Below, in pieces: positions 51,230-63,100 of a stretch of DNA of 64,000 nt. Under the pieces are notes generated by a model that saw only the letters and a program-made list of their open reading frames with translations, did no database searches and had not been told where the DNA came from. The translations under genes were made by a program, and so were the position numbers. How positions within the stretch are numbered: position 1 is the first letter of the stretch; every line of letters begins with the position of its first letter. The DNA is taken from assembly GCA_964437145.1 (NCBI GenBank), contig CAYTFW010000004.1:27888-91887 (forward strand), read 5' to 3'. This DNA is from JAFAZJ01 sp964437145. Lineage in GTDB: Bacteria; Pseudomonadota; Alphaproteobacteria; Reyranellales; Reyranellaceae.

Positions 51230-53164
51230 TCACTTCGCCAGGAAGAACTGCTCGGTCCTGGCGTTGCCGGGGCTGCGCAGCGGCCAGTCGTTGCCCAGGG
51301 TCGTCGGCACGTTGCGGAACTTCACATTGGTGACCACCACGCCCTGCACCATGGGCGTCAGCCCGATGGTGCCGATCTCGTAGAGCTGGTCGGCCCAGAT
51401 GCGATAGAGCTCCTGTGACAGCTTGACCTGCTCGTCCGGCCCGACGGTGCGCGCGCGATCGACGATCTCGACGATGCGCTTGATCTCCGGCGGCGGTTCC
51501 ATGCCCTCCTTGCCCTGGGTGGCGAACCAGCGGCGCCACAGCGGGCCGATGGTCAGGATCGGCGCGTTGCGCGGATCGGCCTTGGCGTTGCCGGTGTAGG
51601 GGAAGGCGCTGGTGTCCTCGTTCCACACCTCCGACATCAGCTCGTTGCTCTCGTTCATCTTGAAGTGCAGCGCGCGCTCGCGGATCTGCACGATGGTCTT
51701 GATGCCGACGGCCTCCCAGTCCTTGGACACCAGCAGCGCCACGTCGGGCCAGGCGCCGAAGGCGGGCACGACGCTGATCTCGATGGTCGCCGGCTTGCCG
51801 TTGGCCAGCAGGCGGATGCCCGCCGCGTCCTTCTTGTCGAGGCCGATCTTGTCGAGCAGCTTGTTGGCCTCGGCGCGATCGAACTGGGTGAACTTCTTCG
51901 CGTGCTCGTCGCCGGGATAGTAGGGATGCCACGGCGCGGGCACGCCCTGGCGCGCCTCGCCCAGGCCGAGGAAGACGCTCTCCTTGATCTGGTCGCGGTT
52001 GATGGCGAGCGACAGCGCGACGCGGAAGTCGCGCATCGCCATCACCTTGCCCATCACGGGATCGGCCGTGTAGGTCGAGTTGATGGCGATCACCGCGTCT
52101 GCGCCGCCGAAAGTCGGCCAGGCGATGACCCGATACTTTCCGGTGCGCTCCTGCTCCTTGAGCACCGGGTAGTTGGTCATGTTGATATGGCGCTCCTGCA
52201 TGTCGAAATTGCCGGCGATGGCGGCGAGGTTGAGCGCCTGGGCGTCGGCGAAATAGGTGAAGCGCACCTCGTCGAGATAGGGCAGCTGATTGCCGGCGCT
52301 GTCGACGCCGATGAAATAGGGATTGCGCCGCAGCGTGAAGACGGGATCGCTGGCGCGCGTCGCCGGCACCCAGGCGGCCATGGTCGGACGCTCGGGATTC
52401 TCCGGCGGCGCGTTGCGGTTGGCGAACAGCTCGACCCAGGTCTTGAAGCCCGCCGCCTGAACCGCCTTGTCGATCTCGGCCTTGTCCGCGAGCGCGGGAT
52501 GGAACTTCTTGAGGTAGTGCGCCGGCAGGAACATCGCGAAGGTGCGGTCGGCGCCATCCTGGTTGGCCACCGCCGTGAGGAACAGCGTCGCCGGCTTGTC
52601 GTAGGTGAAACGCACCGACGTGGCGTCGACCTTCTCGACCCGCGCGGCCGAGCCGTCGGCATTGCGAATCCAGCCCGGCAGATTCGGCGTCAGCTCCTTG
52701 TTGAGCAGCACGTAGGTGTACCAGAACAGGATGTCGTCCGCCGTGAACGGCGCGCCGTCGGACCAGCGCGCGCCCTCGCGCAGCTTGATCGTCCAGGTCT
52801 TGAAATCGGCCGAGGGTTCGGCACCGGCGGCGATCTTGGGCTCGATCTTGGCGCCGTCGGGTGAGAAGCGGAACAGCGCGTCGTAGACCACGCGCACGTA
52901 ATTGTTGGCGTCGGCCGGGCCGAGGAAGGCGCGCCGCCAGGTGCCGCCATACTCGCCCACGCGCTCGACCGTCGGCACCACCAGCGGGTTCTTCGGCAGG
53001 CGCTGCTCGACCGGCGGCAGGCCGCCGGACTTCACGCGCTCGGCCAGAATCGGCGCTTCCTTGAAGCGCGCGCCCTGCGCCAGGCTAGCGCCCGACGCCG
53101 CGATCAAGCCCATGCCTGATGTGAAGCCGATCAGCGTGTCGCGCCTGGTGATCTCGCGTGTCAT
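51230..53164 (-). CDS. ABC transporter substrate-binding protein, family 5 (large)
   Basis: 644-residue periplasmic binding protein with a Tat-like leader (TRRDTLIGFTSGMGLIAASGASLA). Body blocks include RVVYDALFRFSPDGAKIEPKIAAGAEPSADFKTWTIKLREGARWSDGAPFTADDILFWY and MRDFRVALSLAINRDQI. Length above 600 residues places it with the larger family-5 proteins for oligopeptides or opine-like ligands. It heads the operon for the permeases and ATPases downstream. Confidence 0.92.
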   Translation of the reverse strand: MTREITRRDTLIGFTSGMGLIAASGASLAQGARFKEAPILAERVKSGGLPPVEQRLPKNPLVVPTVERVGEYGGTWRRAFLGPADANNYVRVVYDALFRFSPDGAKIEPKIAAGAEPSADFKTWTIKLREGARWSDGAPFTADDILFWYTYVLLNKELTPNLPGWIRNADGSAARVEKVDATSVRFTYDKPATLFLTAVANQDGADRTFAMFLPAHYLKKFHPALADKAEIDKAVQAAGFKTWVELFANRNAPPENPERPTMAAWVPATRASDPVFTLRRNPYFIGVDSAGNQLPYLDEVRFTYFADAQALNLAAIAGNFDMQERHINMTNYPVLKEQERTGKYRVIAWPTFGGADAVIAINSTYTADPVMGKVMAMRDFRVALSLAINRDQIKESVFLGLGEARQGVPAPWHPYYPGDEHAKKFTQFDRAEANKLLDKIGLDKKDAAGIRLLANGKPATIEISVVPAFGAWPDVALLVSKDWEAVGIKTIVQIRERALHFKMNESNELMSEVWNEDTSAFPYTGNAKADPRNAPILTIGPLWRRWFATQGKEGMEPPPEIKRIVEIVDRARTVGPDEQVKLSQELYRIWADQLYEIGTIGLTPMVQGVVVTNVKFRNVPTTLGNDWPLRSPGNARTEQFFLAK

Positions 53165-53280
53165 GAGCGCTCTCTCCCTACCCGCCGGCGCATTGAGCTG
53201 GCCGTGCTGGCGCGAGCCTCAATCCGCCGTCGGGCAGAGTCAAGCGAGCGCTGGCGCTCGGTACGATCGAAAGGACACAG

Positions 53281-53349
53281 CTGTCATCCCGAGCGCAGCG
53301 AGGGATCCATGCGACTTTCCTGGATCCCTCGCGTTGCTCGGGGTGACAG
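53281..53349. repeat. GTCATCCCGAGCG-type hairpin repeat
   Basis: CTGTCATCCCGAGCGCAGCG begins the left arm at 53281; the right arm runs 53321-53349 with a few mismatches (GCGTTGCTCGGGGTGACAG). It lies between the SMP-30 gene and the binding-protein gene. 53165-53280 holds no gene. Confidence 0.8.
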
Positions 53350-53355
53350 GCGTGC

Positions 53356-54564
53356 CTAGCCCGGCGCGGCGCCTTGTGTGCCGACGTAGACGGCGTAGAG
53401 CGACTGGCTCGCGGCCATGAACAGACGGTTGCGCTTGGGGCCGCCGAAGCAGATGTTGCCGCAGACCTCGGGCAGGCGGACGCGGCCCAGCAGCTTGCCG
53501 TCAGGGGCGCGCACGACGACACCGCTATAGCCGAGATTGCGGCCGGCGTTGCTCGAGCACCAGACGTTGCCGTCGACATCGCAGCGCAGCCCGTCGGGGC
53601 CGCACTTGATGCCGTCGACCACGCAGTCGCTGAACAGCTTGCCGCCGCTCAGCTTGTTGTCGCTGCCGACATCGAAGACGTGGATGTCGCCCTTGCCGCC
53701 GGGACCGGTGTCGCCCGGCCCCTTGCCGGTGCTGGCGACGTAGAGCTTGGTGAAGTCGGGCGAGAAGCACAGGCCGTTGGGATCGGGCACCTGCTCCTCG
53801 GTGATCACCAGATCGACGCGGCCGCCGGGATCGATGCGATAGCAATTGGTCGGCAGCTCGCGGCGCATCGAGCCCATGCCCGGCGGCTGGCCCAAGGTCG
53901 GCTTCAGCTTGCCGCGCAGGTTGCTCGGGCCGCCCGGCGTGTCGGGCGTGCCCTCGTAGAGTTGGCCGCCATACGGCGGATCGGTGAACCAGTAGCTGCC
54001 GTCGGGATGCGCCACGATGTCGTTGGGCGAATTGAACCGCTTGCCCTGGTAATTGTCGGCCAGCACTGTGACCGAGCCGTCGAGCTCGTAGCGCACGACG
54101 CGACGCGTCAGGTGCTCGCAGGAGAGCTGACGGCCCTGGAAGTCGAAGCTGTTGCCGTTGCTGTTGTTCGAGGGCAGGCGGAAGACGCTGACATGGCCAT
54201 CGTCCTCCAGCCAGCGCATCTGGCGGTTGTTGGGGATGTCGCTCCACAGCAGATAGCGGCCCTGCGCGTTCCACGCCGGGCCTTCCGACCACAGCGCGCC
54301 GGTCCACAGCCGCACGATCGCGGCGTTGGGCTGGGTGATGCCGTTGAACGCCGGATCGACCGTGATCATGTCGGGGTCGCGGAAATAGGTCGTCGGCGCG
54401 CCGCCGGGACCGAAATCGCGCGGCGGGTTGGTGATGGTGCTGGCCGGCGCGGCGACAGCGGGCGCGGATGCCGGCGGCGTTTGTGCCCGCGCGATAGCGG
54501 GTGCCGCGAGGGCGACTGCGCCCAAGGCCGTGACCACGCTGCGGCGGGTCTGCTGCTGCGTCAT
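53356..54564 (-). CDS. SMP-30/gluconolactonase-family lactonase, exported
   Basis: 402 residues: Tat-like leader (RRSVVTALGAVALAAPAIARA), a 40-residue linker and a six-bladed beta-propeller of the SMP-30/gluconolactonase/LRE family. The divalent-metal site residues are in LWSEGPAWNAQGRYLLWSDIPNN (Glu), RFNSPNDIVAHPDGSYWFTDPPYGG (Asn, Asp) and DPNGLCFSPDFTKLYVA. It is expected to open sugar or aldonic lactones in the periplasm. It is convergent with nothing; hutC lies upstream on the same strand. Confidence 0.88.
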   Translation of the reverse strand: MTQQQTRRSVVTALGAVALAAPAIARAQTPPASAPAVAAPASTITNPPRDFGPGGAPTTYFRDPDMITVDPAFNGITQPNAAIVRLWTGALWSEGPAWNAQGRYLLWSDIPNNRQMRWLEDDGHVSVFRLPSNNSNGNSFDFQGRQLSCEHLTRRVVRYELDGSVTVLADNYQGKRFNSPNDIVAHPDGSYWFTDPPYGGQLYEGTPDTPGGPSNLRGKLKPTLGQPPGMGSMRRELPTNCYRIDPGGRVDLVITEEQVPDPNGLCFSPDFTKLYVASTGKGPGDTGPGGKGDIHVFDVGSDNKLSGGKLFSDCVVDGIKCGPDGLRCDVDGNVWCSSNAGRNLGYSGVVVRAPDGKLLGRVRLPEVCGNICFGGPKRNRLFMAASQSLYAVYVGTQGAAPG

Positions 54565-54654
54565 GGTTGCTTCCTCCCGGTTGTTGCCAAGGGAAGCCTA
54601 TGCCCGTTAGCCGCGAATGAACGTGAAATCCGGAGGAAATCCGCGTCGAAGGCC

Positions 54655-55359
54655 TTACTTCCGCAGCGGCTTGAAGTGGGCCACGAGCCGATGCGCATCG
54701 CCGGGGTAGAGTAGGCGAACATGCGTGATCGGCGTCTTGCCGCGCCAGGTGCGGCGCTCGACGACGAGGCAGGCGGTACCCGGGGAGACGCCGAGAGACC
54801 GGGCTTCGGCGCGGGTGGCGCCGCTCGCGTGGATGCGATGCTCCGCTTCGGTCCACGGCACGGTGTCGAGCAGCCAGCGGCCGGGCGACACGTCGATGAA
54901 GGCCTGCGCCTCGGCCTGTGGCACCGCCTTGAGATTGATCAGGCGCTCCTCGAGGCAGAACACCTTGCGTCCCGCGAAATGGCGGCCGGTGACCTCGAGC
55001 AGGCGTCCATCGCCGCGCCCTCCCGGGAAGTCGCGATCGCCGTCGCGCGTCGTTCGACGCGTCGTCTCGTAGCGATAGGCCTGTCCGAGCGCCAGCACCT
55101 CTGCCTTGATGTCGTGGATCTCGAGGATCGCGGCCTGCGAGCTGGGCTGGCGCACGAAGGTGCCGGCCTTGCGGCGCCGTTCGACCAGGCCGGCGTTGGC
55201 CAGCATGGTCAGCACCTTGCTGACGGTCATGCGCGCGCAGCCATAGGTCGCCGCCAGCTCCTGCTCAGTCGGGATGCGCGCGCCGGGCGCCAGGGCGCCC
55301 GACAGGATGCGGCCTTCGATGTCGCCGAGAATCCGCTGGTGGAGAGAGGCACTGGACAT
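54655..55359 (-). CDS. hutC: Histidine utilisation repressor HutC (GntR family, HutC/UTRA subfamily)
   Basis: 234 residues. The N-terminal GntR winged helix is SLHQRILGDIEGRILSGALAPGARIPTEQELAATYGCARMTVSKVLTMLANAGLVERRRKAGTFV (written in pieces: SLHQRILGDIEGRILSG, then IPTEQELAATYGCARMTVSK). A UTRA ligand domain follows, with PITHVRLLYPGDAHRLV at the end. HutC represses hut genes and is released by urocanate. The start at 55359 leaves the operator palindrome just upstream; in-frame starts at 55377 or 55395 would lie within or beyond it. Divergent from hutH. Confidence 0.92.
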   Translation of the reverse strand: MSSASLHQRILGDIEGRILSGALAPGARIPTEQELAATYGCARMTVSKVLTMLANAGLVERRRKAGTFVRQPSSQAAILEIHDIKAEVLALGQAYRYETTRRTTRDGDRDFPGGRGDGRLLEVTGRHFAGRKVFCLEERLINLKAVPQAEAQAFIDVSPGRWLLDTVPWTEAEHRIHASGATRAEARSLGVSPGTACLVVERRTWRGKTPITHVRLLYPGDAHRLVAHFKPLRK

Positions 55360-55362
55360 GTG

Positions 55363-55380
55363 ATTATGTATAGACATAAT
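55363..55380. promoter_or_regulatory. HutC operator palindrome
   Basis: ATTATGTATAGACATAAT is a 7-bp perfect inverted repeat with a 4-bp centre, an A/T island between hutC and hutH. GntR/HutC proteins bind such TGTATA-type sites. It lies 25 bp before the hutH start and 3 bp before the hutC start, so it can control both genes. Confidence 0.75.
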
Positions 55381-55405
55381 ATAGGTCACAGGCAAGGAGG
55401 GGCGG

Positions 55406-56938
55406 ATGGCCGCAATCGTGTTGTCGCCCGGCGCGGTCGCGCTGGCCGATTGGCGCGCGATCTATCGCGGCGCGTCGGTGTCGCTCGCGCCCGCCGCTTT
55501 CGAAGCCATCGCGAGATCGGCGCGCACGGTGTCGGCCATCGTCGCCAAAGGCGCGCCGGTCTATGGCGTCAACACCGGCTTTGGAAAGCTCGCCAGCGTG
55601 CGGATCGAAGCCGCCGACCTCGAAGCCCTGCAGCGCAACATCGTGCTGTCGCACGCCGCTGGCGTGGGCACGCCGATGCCCGTGGCTGTGGCCCGCCTGA
55701 TGATGGCGCTGAAGCTCGCCAGCCTGGCGCAGGGCGCCTCGGGCGTGCGCGAGGAGACCGTGCGCCTGCTCGAAGCGCTGCTCGAGAAGGGACTCACGCC
55801 CGTCGTGCCCTGTCAGGGCTCGGTCGGCGCGTCGGGCGATCTGGCGCCGCTGGCGCATATGAGCGCGGCGATGATCGGCGTCGGTGCCTTCGTCGTCGAT
55901 GGCGCGGTCGTGCCCGCGGCCGAGGCGTTGACGCGCGCCGGGCTCGCGCCGCTGCGCCTGGGCCCCAAGGAGGGCTTGGCGCTGCTCAACGGCACGCAGT
56001 TCTCGACGGCCTACGCGCTGGCCGGGTTGTTCGAGGCTGAAACCGTTTTCGGATCGGCGTTGATCACCGGCGCGCTGTCGACCGACGCGGCGCGTGGCTC
56101 GGACGCGCCCTTCGATCCGCGCATCCACAGTCTGCGCCGTCATCGCGGCCAGATCGACGCCGCCCATTCACTACGCCGCCTGATGGCCGGCTCCGCCATC
56201 CGCGCCTCGCACCTCGTGGGCGACGAGCGCATCCAGGATCCCTATTGCCTGCGCTGCCAGCCCCAGGTGATGGGCGCGGCGCTCGACGTCCTGCGGCAGG
56301 CGGCCGCCACCTTGGCGACCGAAGCCAATGGCGTCACCGACAACCCGCTGATCTTCGCCGACAGGGTCGAGGCTCTGTCGGGCGGCAACTTCCACGCCGA
56401 GCCGGTGGCCTTCGCCGCCGACACGCTGGCGCTGGCGATCTGCGAGATCGGCTCGCTCGCCGAGCGGCGCATCGCCATGCTGGTCGATCCGGCGCTGTCG
56501 GGCCTGCCGGCGTTCCTCACGCCGCGGCCGGGGCTGAACTCGGGCTTCATGATCCCGCAGGTGACGGCCGCGGCGCTGGTGTCGGAGAACAAGCAGCGTG
56601 CCTATCCCGCCAGCGTCGATTCGATTCCCACCTCGGCCAACCAGGAAGACCACGTCTCGATGGCCGCGCACGGCGCGCGCCGCCTGCTCGACATGACGGC
56701 CAACGCCCAGTCCATCGTCGGCATCGAGTTGCTGGCCGCGGCGCAGGGCTGCGACTTCCATCGTCCGCTGGCCTCGAGCCCGCCGCTGGAGGCGGTACGT
56801 GATCTGCTGCGCGTACGAGTGCCGCATCTCGAGGACGATCGCCACTTCCATCCCGACATGCAGACAGCGACAGCGCTGGTCGCCGAGGGCGCGCTGGTGC
56901 GGGCCGTCGGCGATGGCTTGCTGCCCACGCTCGATTGA
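55406..56938 (+). CDS. hutH: Histidine ammonia-lyase
   Basis: 510 residues; converts L-histidine to urocanate and ammonia in the cytoplasm. The MIO cofactor triad Ala-Ser-Gly (142-144) lies in GSVGASGDLAPLAHM. Other conserved blocks are YGVNTGFGKLA, LLNGTQFSTAYAL, NGVTDNPLIF and FHAEPVAFAADTLAL. A strong AAGGAGGGG site precedes the ATG. hutU follows by 11 bp. Confidence 0.97.
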   Translation: MAAIVLSPGAVALADWRAIYRGASVSLAPAAFEAIARSARTVSAIVAKGAPVYGVNTGFGKLASVRIEAADLEALQRNIVLSHAAGVGTPMPVAVARLMMALKLASLAQGASGVREETVRLLEALLEKGLTPVVPCQGSVGASGDLAPLAHMSAAMIGVGAFVVDGAVVPAAEALTRAGLAPLRLGPKEGLALLNGTQFSTAYALAGLFEAETVFGSALITGALSTDAARGSDAPFDPRIHSLRRHRGQIDAAHSLRRLMAGSAIRASHLVGDERIQDPYCLRCQPQVMGAALDVLRQAAATLATEANGVTDNPLIFADRVEALSGGNFHAEPVAFAADTLALAICEIGSLAERRIAMLVDPALSGLPAFLTPRPGLNSGFMIPQVTAAALVSENKQRAYPASVDSIPTSANQEDHVSMAAHGARRLLDMTANAQSIVGIELLAAAQGCDFHRPLASSPPLEAVRDLLRVRVPHLEDDRHFHPDMQTATALVAEGALVRAVGDGLLPTLD

Positions 56939-56949
56939 ATGGAGCTCCC

Positions 56950-58611
<1,662 letters not shown>

Positions 58612-58617
58612 GTCTCC

Positions 58618-58688
58618 CCTGTCATCCCGAGCGCAGCGAGGGATCCAGGGAAGCCGCCTGGATCCCTCGCTGCGCTCGGGATGACAGG
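58618..58688. repeat. GTCATCCCGAGCG-type hairpin repeat
   Basis: The best copy in the window: 32-bp inverted arms (58618-58649 and 58657-58688) around the 7-nt loop GAAGCCG. It sits between the convergent ends of hutU and the glyoxalase II gene, where it can end both transcripts. Confidence 0.88.
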
Positions 58689-58696
58689 TTGGAGCC

Positions 58697-59488
58697 TCAC
58701 CACCTGTTCCTGAGTTCGCGCAGCTTGATGAACACCGTTTTGCGATCGGGGTTGTCGGGCAGGTCGGAGAAGGCTTCGCGCAGGCGGGCGATCACCGTCG
58801 GGCTGCTCAGCCGGAAGAAAGTGTTGATCTCGCGCTCGAGCTTCAGCGTGGTGACCAGTGGGTTGTTCGGGTCCTGCTGCTTCATCGCCGGCAGCAATTC
58901 CTTGGCCCTGGCGTTGTCGGGCTCGCGATCGAGGGTGAAGCCGAGATTGTTGGCGATGTAGTCGTGGCCCGGATAGATCAGGGTATTCTCGGGCAGCTTG
59001 TCGAGCTGGTTGGCGAAGGTGTTGTAGAGCTCGTTCGGGTGGCCACCATTGTGGCAGTTGCCGGCGCCGGCGTTGAACAGCGTGTCGCCGCAGAACAGCG
59101 CCGGCTTGTCGCCGTGGCTGCGCAGGCAGATGTGGCACATGGTGTGGCCCGGCGTGTCCATGCACTCCAGCTCGACCGTGCGGCCGACCTTGATGACGTC
59201 GCCGGCGCCCAGCCCGCGATCCATGCCGGGGATGCGGCTCTTGGCGTTCTTGTGCGCCAGAACCTTGGCGCCGGTCGCCGCGACCACCTGCTGGTTTCCG
59301 CCGGTGTGGTCGCCGTGCTCGTGCGTGTTGAGGATCTGGGTGATGGTCCAGCCCTTCTCCTTGGCCTTGGCCAGGCACTTGGCGTGATCGAGCGGATCGA
59401 TCGCCAACGCCTCGCCCGTCTCGGGACAGGCGATCAGATAGTTGAAGTTGCGATAGGCGTTCGCGGTCCAGATTTGTTCGACGATCAT
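58697..59488 (-). CDS. gloB: Hydroxyacylglutathione hydrolase (glyoxalase II)
   Basis: 263 residues; hydrolyses S-lactoylglutathione to lactate and glutathione. The binuclear metal motif is LNTHEHGDHTGGNQ (THxHxDH), followed by MDTPGHTMCHICL, LFCGDTLFNAGAGNCH and LIYPGHDYIANNL. The C-terminal glutathione-binding helical domain contains LEREINTFFRLSSPTVIARLR. Convergent with hutU. ETHE1-like persulfide dioxygenase is excluded by the C-terminal domain. Confidence 0.93.
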   Translation of the reverse strand: MIVEQIWTANAYRNFNYLIACPETGEALAIDPLDHAKCLAKAKEKGWTITQILNTHEHGDHTGGNQQVVAATGAKVLAHKNAKSRIPGMDRGLGAGDVIKVGRTVELECMDTPGHTMCHICLRSHGDKPALFCGDTLFNAGAGNCHNGGHPNELYNTFANQLDKLPENTLIYPGHDYIANNLGFTLDREPDNARAKELLPAMKQQDPNNPLVTTLKLEREINTFFRLSSPTVIARLREAFSDLPDNPDRKTVFIKLRELRNRW

Positions 59489-60147
59489 GTGTGACCCTGT
59501 GACATTCGGGTTGCAGTCTAGTCCCGGGACAGGGATTCGTCATTCCCGCGATGCGTTACGGTTTGGCTGCGGCACGAACTCGAGTTGACCCAGCCGCGAC
59601 CTCGTCCGTGCCACCCGGGACAATCGTCGGGGCACAGGCGGCTTCAAGAGGCTTTGCCAGTTCGCCTCTCGAAACGACGCTCCATGAAGAATGTCCGGCA
59701 CTGCCTGTGCGAATACATCCTTTGCACACATGTCTGGAACACCGACGATGATTCCGTCGAGGCTTGGTCCTTTGCCTAGCGCTTCTCCACCGCCAATGAG
59801 AGTCTGTGTCGGCTATCGAGCGGGTCAGTGCTGGCGCGGCGCCGCTCCACGTCAGATATCAGCCAGTACAAGAATGAGGCGCGACCCAGTCCAAGAATGA
59901 GGCACAATTTTATACGATAAGATATTTCAGTCTGTCCGAAAAAAAGCATCAGCATCGATCAAGAATTGAGTGTCAAAAAGCCAGGCCTTTGCTTTGACTG
60001 GGTTCTAACGTGTGTTTGCGTGATGTGCAGTGTATTTGCGAGGTGCGCGATACGCGCCGTGATTCTGATGCATTCGCATGTTGGCTGGTGAGCGCGAGTT
60101 TCCGCCGAACAAGTCGGATGTGTCGCTATCAATAGAGTGAGGCGCGC
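59489..60147. other. Non-coding, A/T-richer intergenic region
   Basis: About 660 bp without a convincing gene on either strand and with less biased codon-position G+C than its surroundings. A 17-bp repeat, CAGT(A/C)CAAGAATGAGGC, occurs twice with a 23-bp period (59864-59880 and 59887-59903), as at the end of some insertion sequences. The stretch 59904-60000 is A/T-rich and may hold the promoter of the giant gene that follows. Confidence 0.6.
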
Positions 60148-63100
60148 ATGGCTATGTTCTGGCGGCGCCAGCTTAGGAAATCCAGGCCATCACCTTCCAC
60201 CGACAATGCACCGTGGAACGCGGCCGGCGGTCGCGTACGCGTGTCACCGCGACTGTTCGCGCTCGAGGCGCGCATCGCGTTCGACAGCACGACCGCGGTC
60301 GCCGACGCCGCCGCGCTCGCCGCGGCCAACGCGGCGTTGGGCGATACGGCCCCCGACAACCATCCTGCCGATCCGGCGGCGGCCAATGCTTCGACGCCAA
60401 CGGGTGGCGTGCCTGAGGCTTCACCGCCAAGTAGCCAGAGCGGCGCCGCAGCCGCCGATCATCGGGAGTTGGCCACACCCACCGCGAGTGGCGACCCGCA
60501 TGACTCGACGCCGCGCGAGATCGTCTTCGTCGACATGACGGTGACCGACTCCAGCACCTTGTTGGCCGGCCTCTCGCCGACTGTCGAGATCGTGCGGCTC
60601 GACCCCAGTCGCGACGGTATGGAGCAGATCGCGGCGGCGCTGGACGGCCGCACCGGCATCGACGCTATCCATATCCTGTCGCACGGCCAGAACGGCGCGC
60701 TACATCTGGGTACCGCGATCCTCAACGCGGCATCGGCGGCCGGCCAGTACGCCGATGAGCTGGCGACGATCCGCGCCGCTTTGTCCACCGAGGCTGACCT
60801 GCTGCTCTATGGTTGCGACGTGGCGGCCGACGCGCACGGTCGGGCCTTCCTGCGGGCGCTGGCCGACTCCACCGGCGCCGATGTCGCTGCCTCGAGCGAT
60901 CCGACTGGCGCCGCCGCCCTGGGCGGCGACTGGCAGTTGGAATACCGGCTCGGCCAAGTCGACGCCAATATCGCCGTCAGCCGTGAAAGCCAGGAAGCCT
61001 ACGACCACCTGTTGGATGCCGTCGTCAACGTCGGCAATGGCGCGCTCCTGGCTGTTTACAACAAGACGATCTATGCCATCGATGTCGCGACGGGCGTGGC
61101 CAGTGTCATCACCACGGTACCGGCGACCGTCGGCGGCGTCACCACGGGCACCGTCAACAACTCGCTGGCGATCGACTACACCAACGGCCTCATCTACTAC
61201 ACGGACGCCTCGACGGCCAACAGCAAGGCCTTGTTCGCCTACAACTACGTAACCAACGCCCACATCCTTATCGACAGCAACATCACCAACAACGGTGCGG
61301 GCCTGAGCGTCACATCGCCGGGCAGTGTCGGCGGTGGCGGCGCGGCGTTCCACAACGGCGCGCTCTATCTCTCGATCGAGAATACCGGCCTCGGCGGCGT
61401 CACCGGCGCCGACAGTATCTATAGGATCACCTTCTCCGGCGGTGGCACGACCATCGCTGGTGTCACGACTTTTGTCTCGGCGGTTTCGGGTGGAGCCGAC
61501 TGGGGAGACATCGTCATCGACTCGGCCAACAACGCGCTGATAAGCATCGCGGCCAACAGCGCCGGCACGCGCACGTTCATACGCTACGACCTGACAACGG
61601 GCGCTCAACTCTCCAGCACGCCGTTCGCGCCGACGCAGAATCAAGGCGGGTCCGATCTGGGTGGCGTCTTCTGGGCGGTGGGTGGCACCAGCATCCAGCG
61701 GATCAACCCGCTGAGCGGCGCCGCGATTGGTGCCGCGATCAGTGTGACGACCGACGGTACGACACCGATCACCGGGACGGCGGCGGACGCCGCCAGCTTC
61801 GTGCCCATCACCGGCTCGATCGGCGATCGAATTTTCGACGACGACGATGCCGACGGTGTTTTCGACGCGACCGAGACCGGGATCGCCAACGTCACCGTGC
61901 AGATCATCGACGACGTCGACGGCGATGGCGTGGTCGACGCCGGCGAACGGATCCTGGCGACGGACACGACCGGTGCGTCGGGCAACTATCTGTTCACCGG
62001 CGTGTTGCCCGGCCGTTACATCGTGCGGGTGACCGACGCCAATGGTGTGCTCGGCGGCTCCGCCTCGACCACTGGCGGCGCGCTGCGCACGGTCAGCATC
62101 ACGCAGATCGGCGGCAGCGACCAGACCATCGATTTCGGCTACGACCTCAATGATACGCCGGTCGTCGTCGTGCCTGGCGCGCAGTCGACACCGGAGGACG
62201 CGCCGCGCGCCATCACCGGCGTGACCGTGTCCGATGTCGACGACACGGTCATTCTAACGCAGGTGACGGTGACCAATGGGACGCTGACGGTGACGACCGG
62301 TACCGGCGCGGCGATCGGCGGCAACGGCACGGGCACGGTGACGATCTCGGGCACGGCGGCGCAGACCAACGCGGCGTTGGCGGGCCTGACCTATACCAAT
62401 ACGGCCGATTACAATGGTCCGGCCACGCTGACCGTGCTGACGACGGACGGCACGGCGACGGACGGCGACACGGTGGTGATCACCGTGACGCCGGTGGCGG
62501 ACGCCACCAACGACACGGTGACGACGCCCGAGGAAACGCCGATCACGTTCAACGTGTTGACGGGCACGAACGGCGCGACGGCCGACAGCTTCGAGAACGC
62601 CGGCCGGGCGGTGACGAGCGTGACGCAGCCGCCGGCGGGCCAGGGAACGGTGACGTTCACGGCCGGCGGCGCGATTACCTACACGCCGGTGGCGAACTTT
62701 ACCGGCACGACGACGTTCACCTACACCGTGACGTCTGGTGGTGTGACCGAGACGGCGACGGTGACGGTCAACGTCGCGGCGGTGAACGACGCGCCGGTGA
62801 ACACGGTGCCGGGGCCGCAGACGACGCCCGAGGACACACCGCTACCAATCACCGGGGTCAGCGTGGCCGACGTCGACGGCGGGCCTCTGACGACCACCCT
62901 GACGGTGACCAACGGCACGGTGTCGGTAACGACCGGTACCGGCGCGACGATCGGCGGCAATGGCACAGGCACGGTGACGATCAGCGGCACGGCGCTGCAG
63001 ATCAACAACGCGCTGGCCGACCTGACCTACACCAACACCGCCGACTACAACGGGCCGGCGCAGCTGACGGTGACAACCAGCGACGGCACGTTGAGCGACA

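Noticed and set aside
59540..59779. Small overlapping frames in the gap after gloB
   Set aside because: No family resemblance, no ribosome binding sites and frames open on both strands over the same bases.
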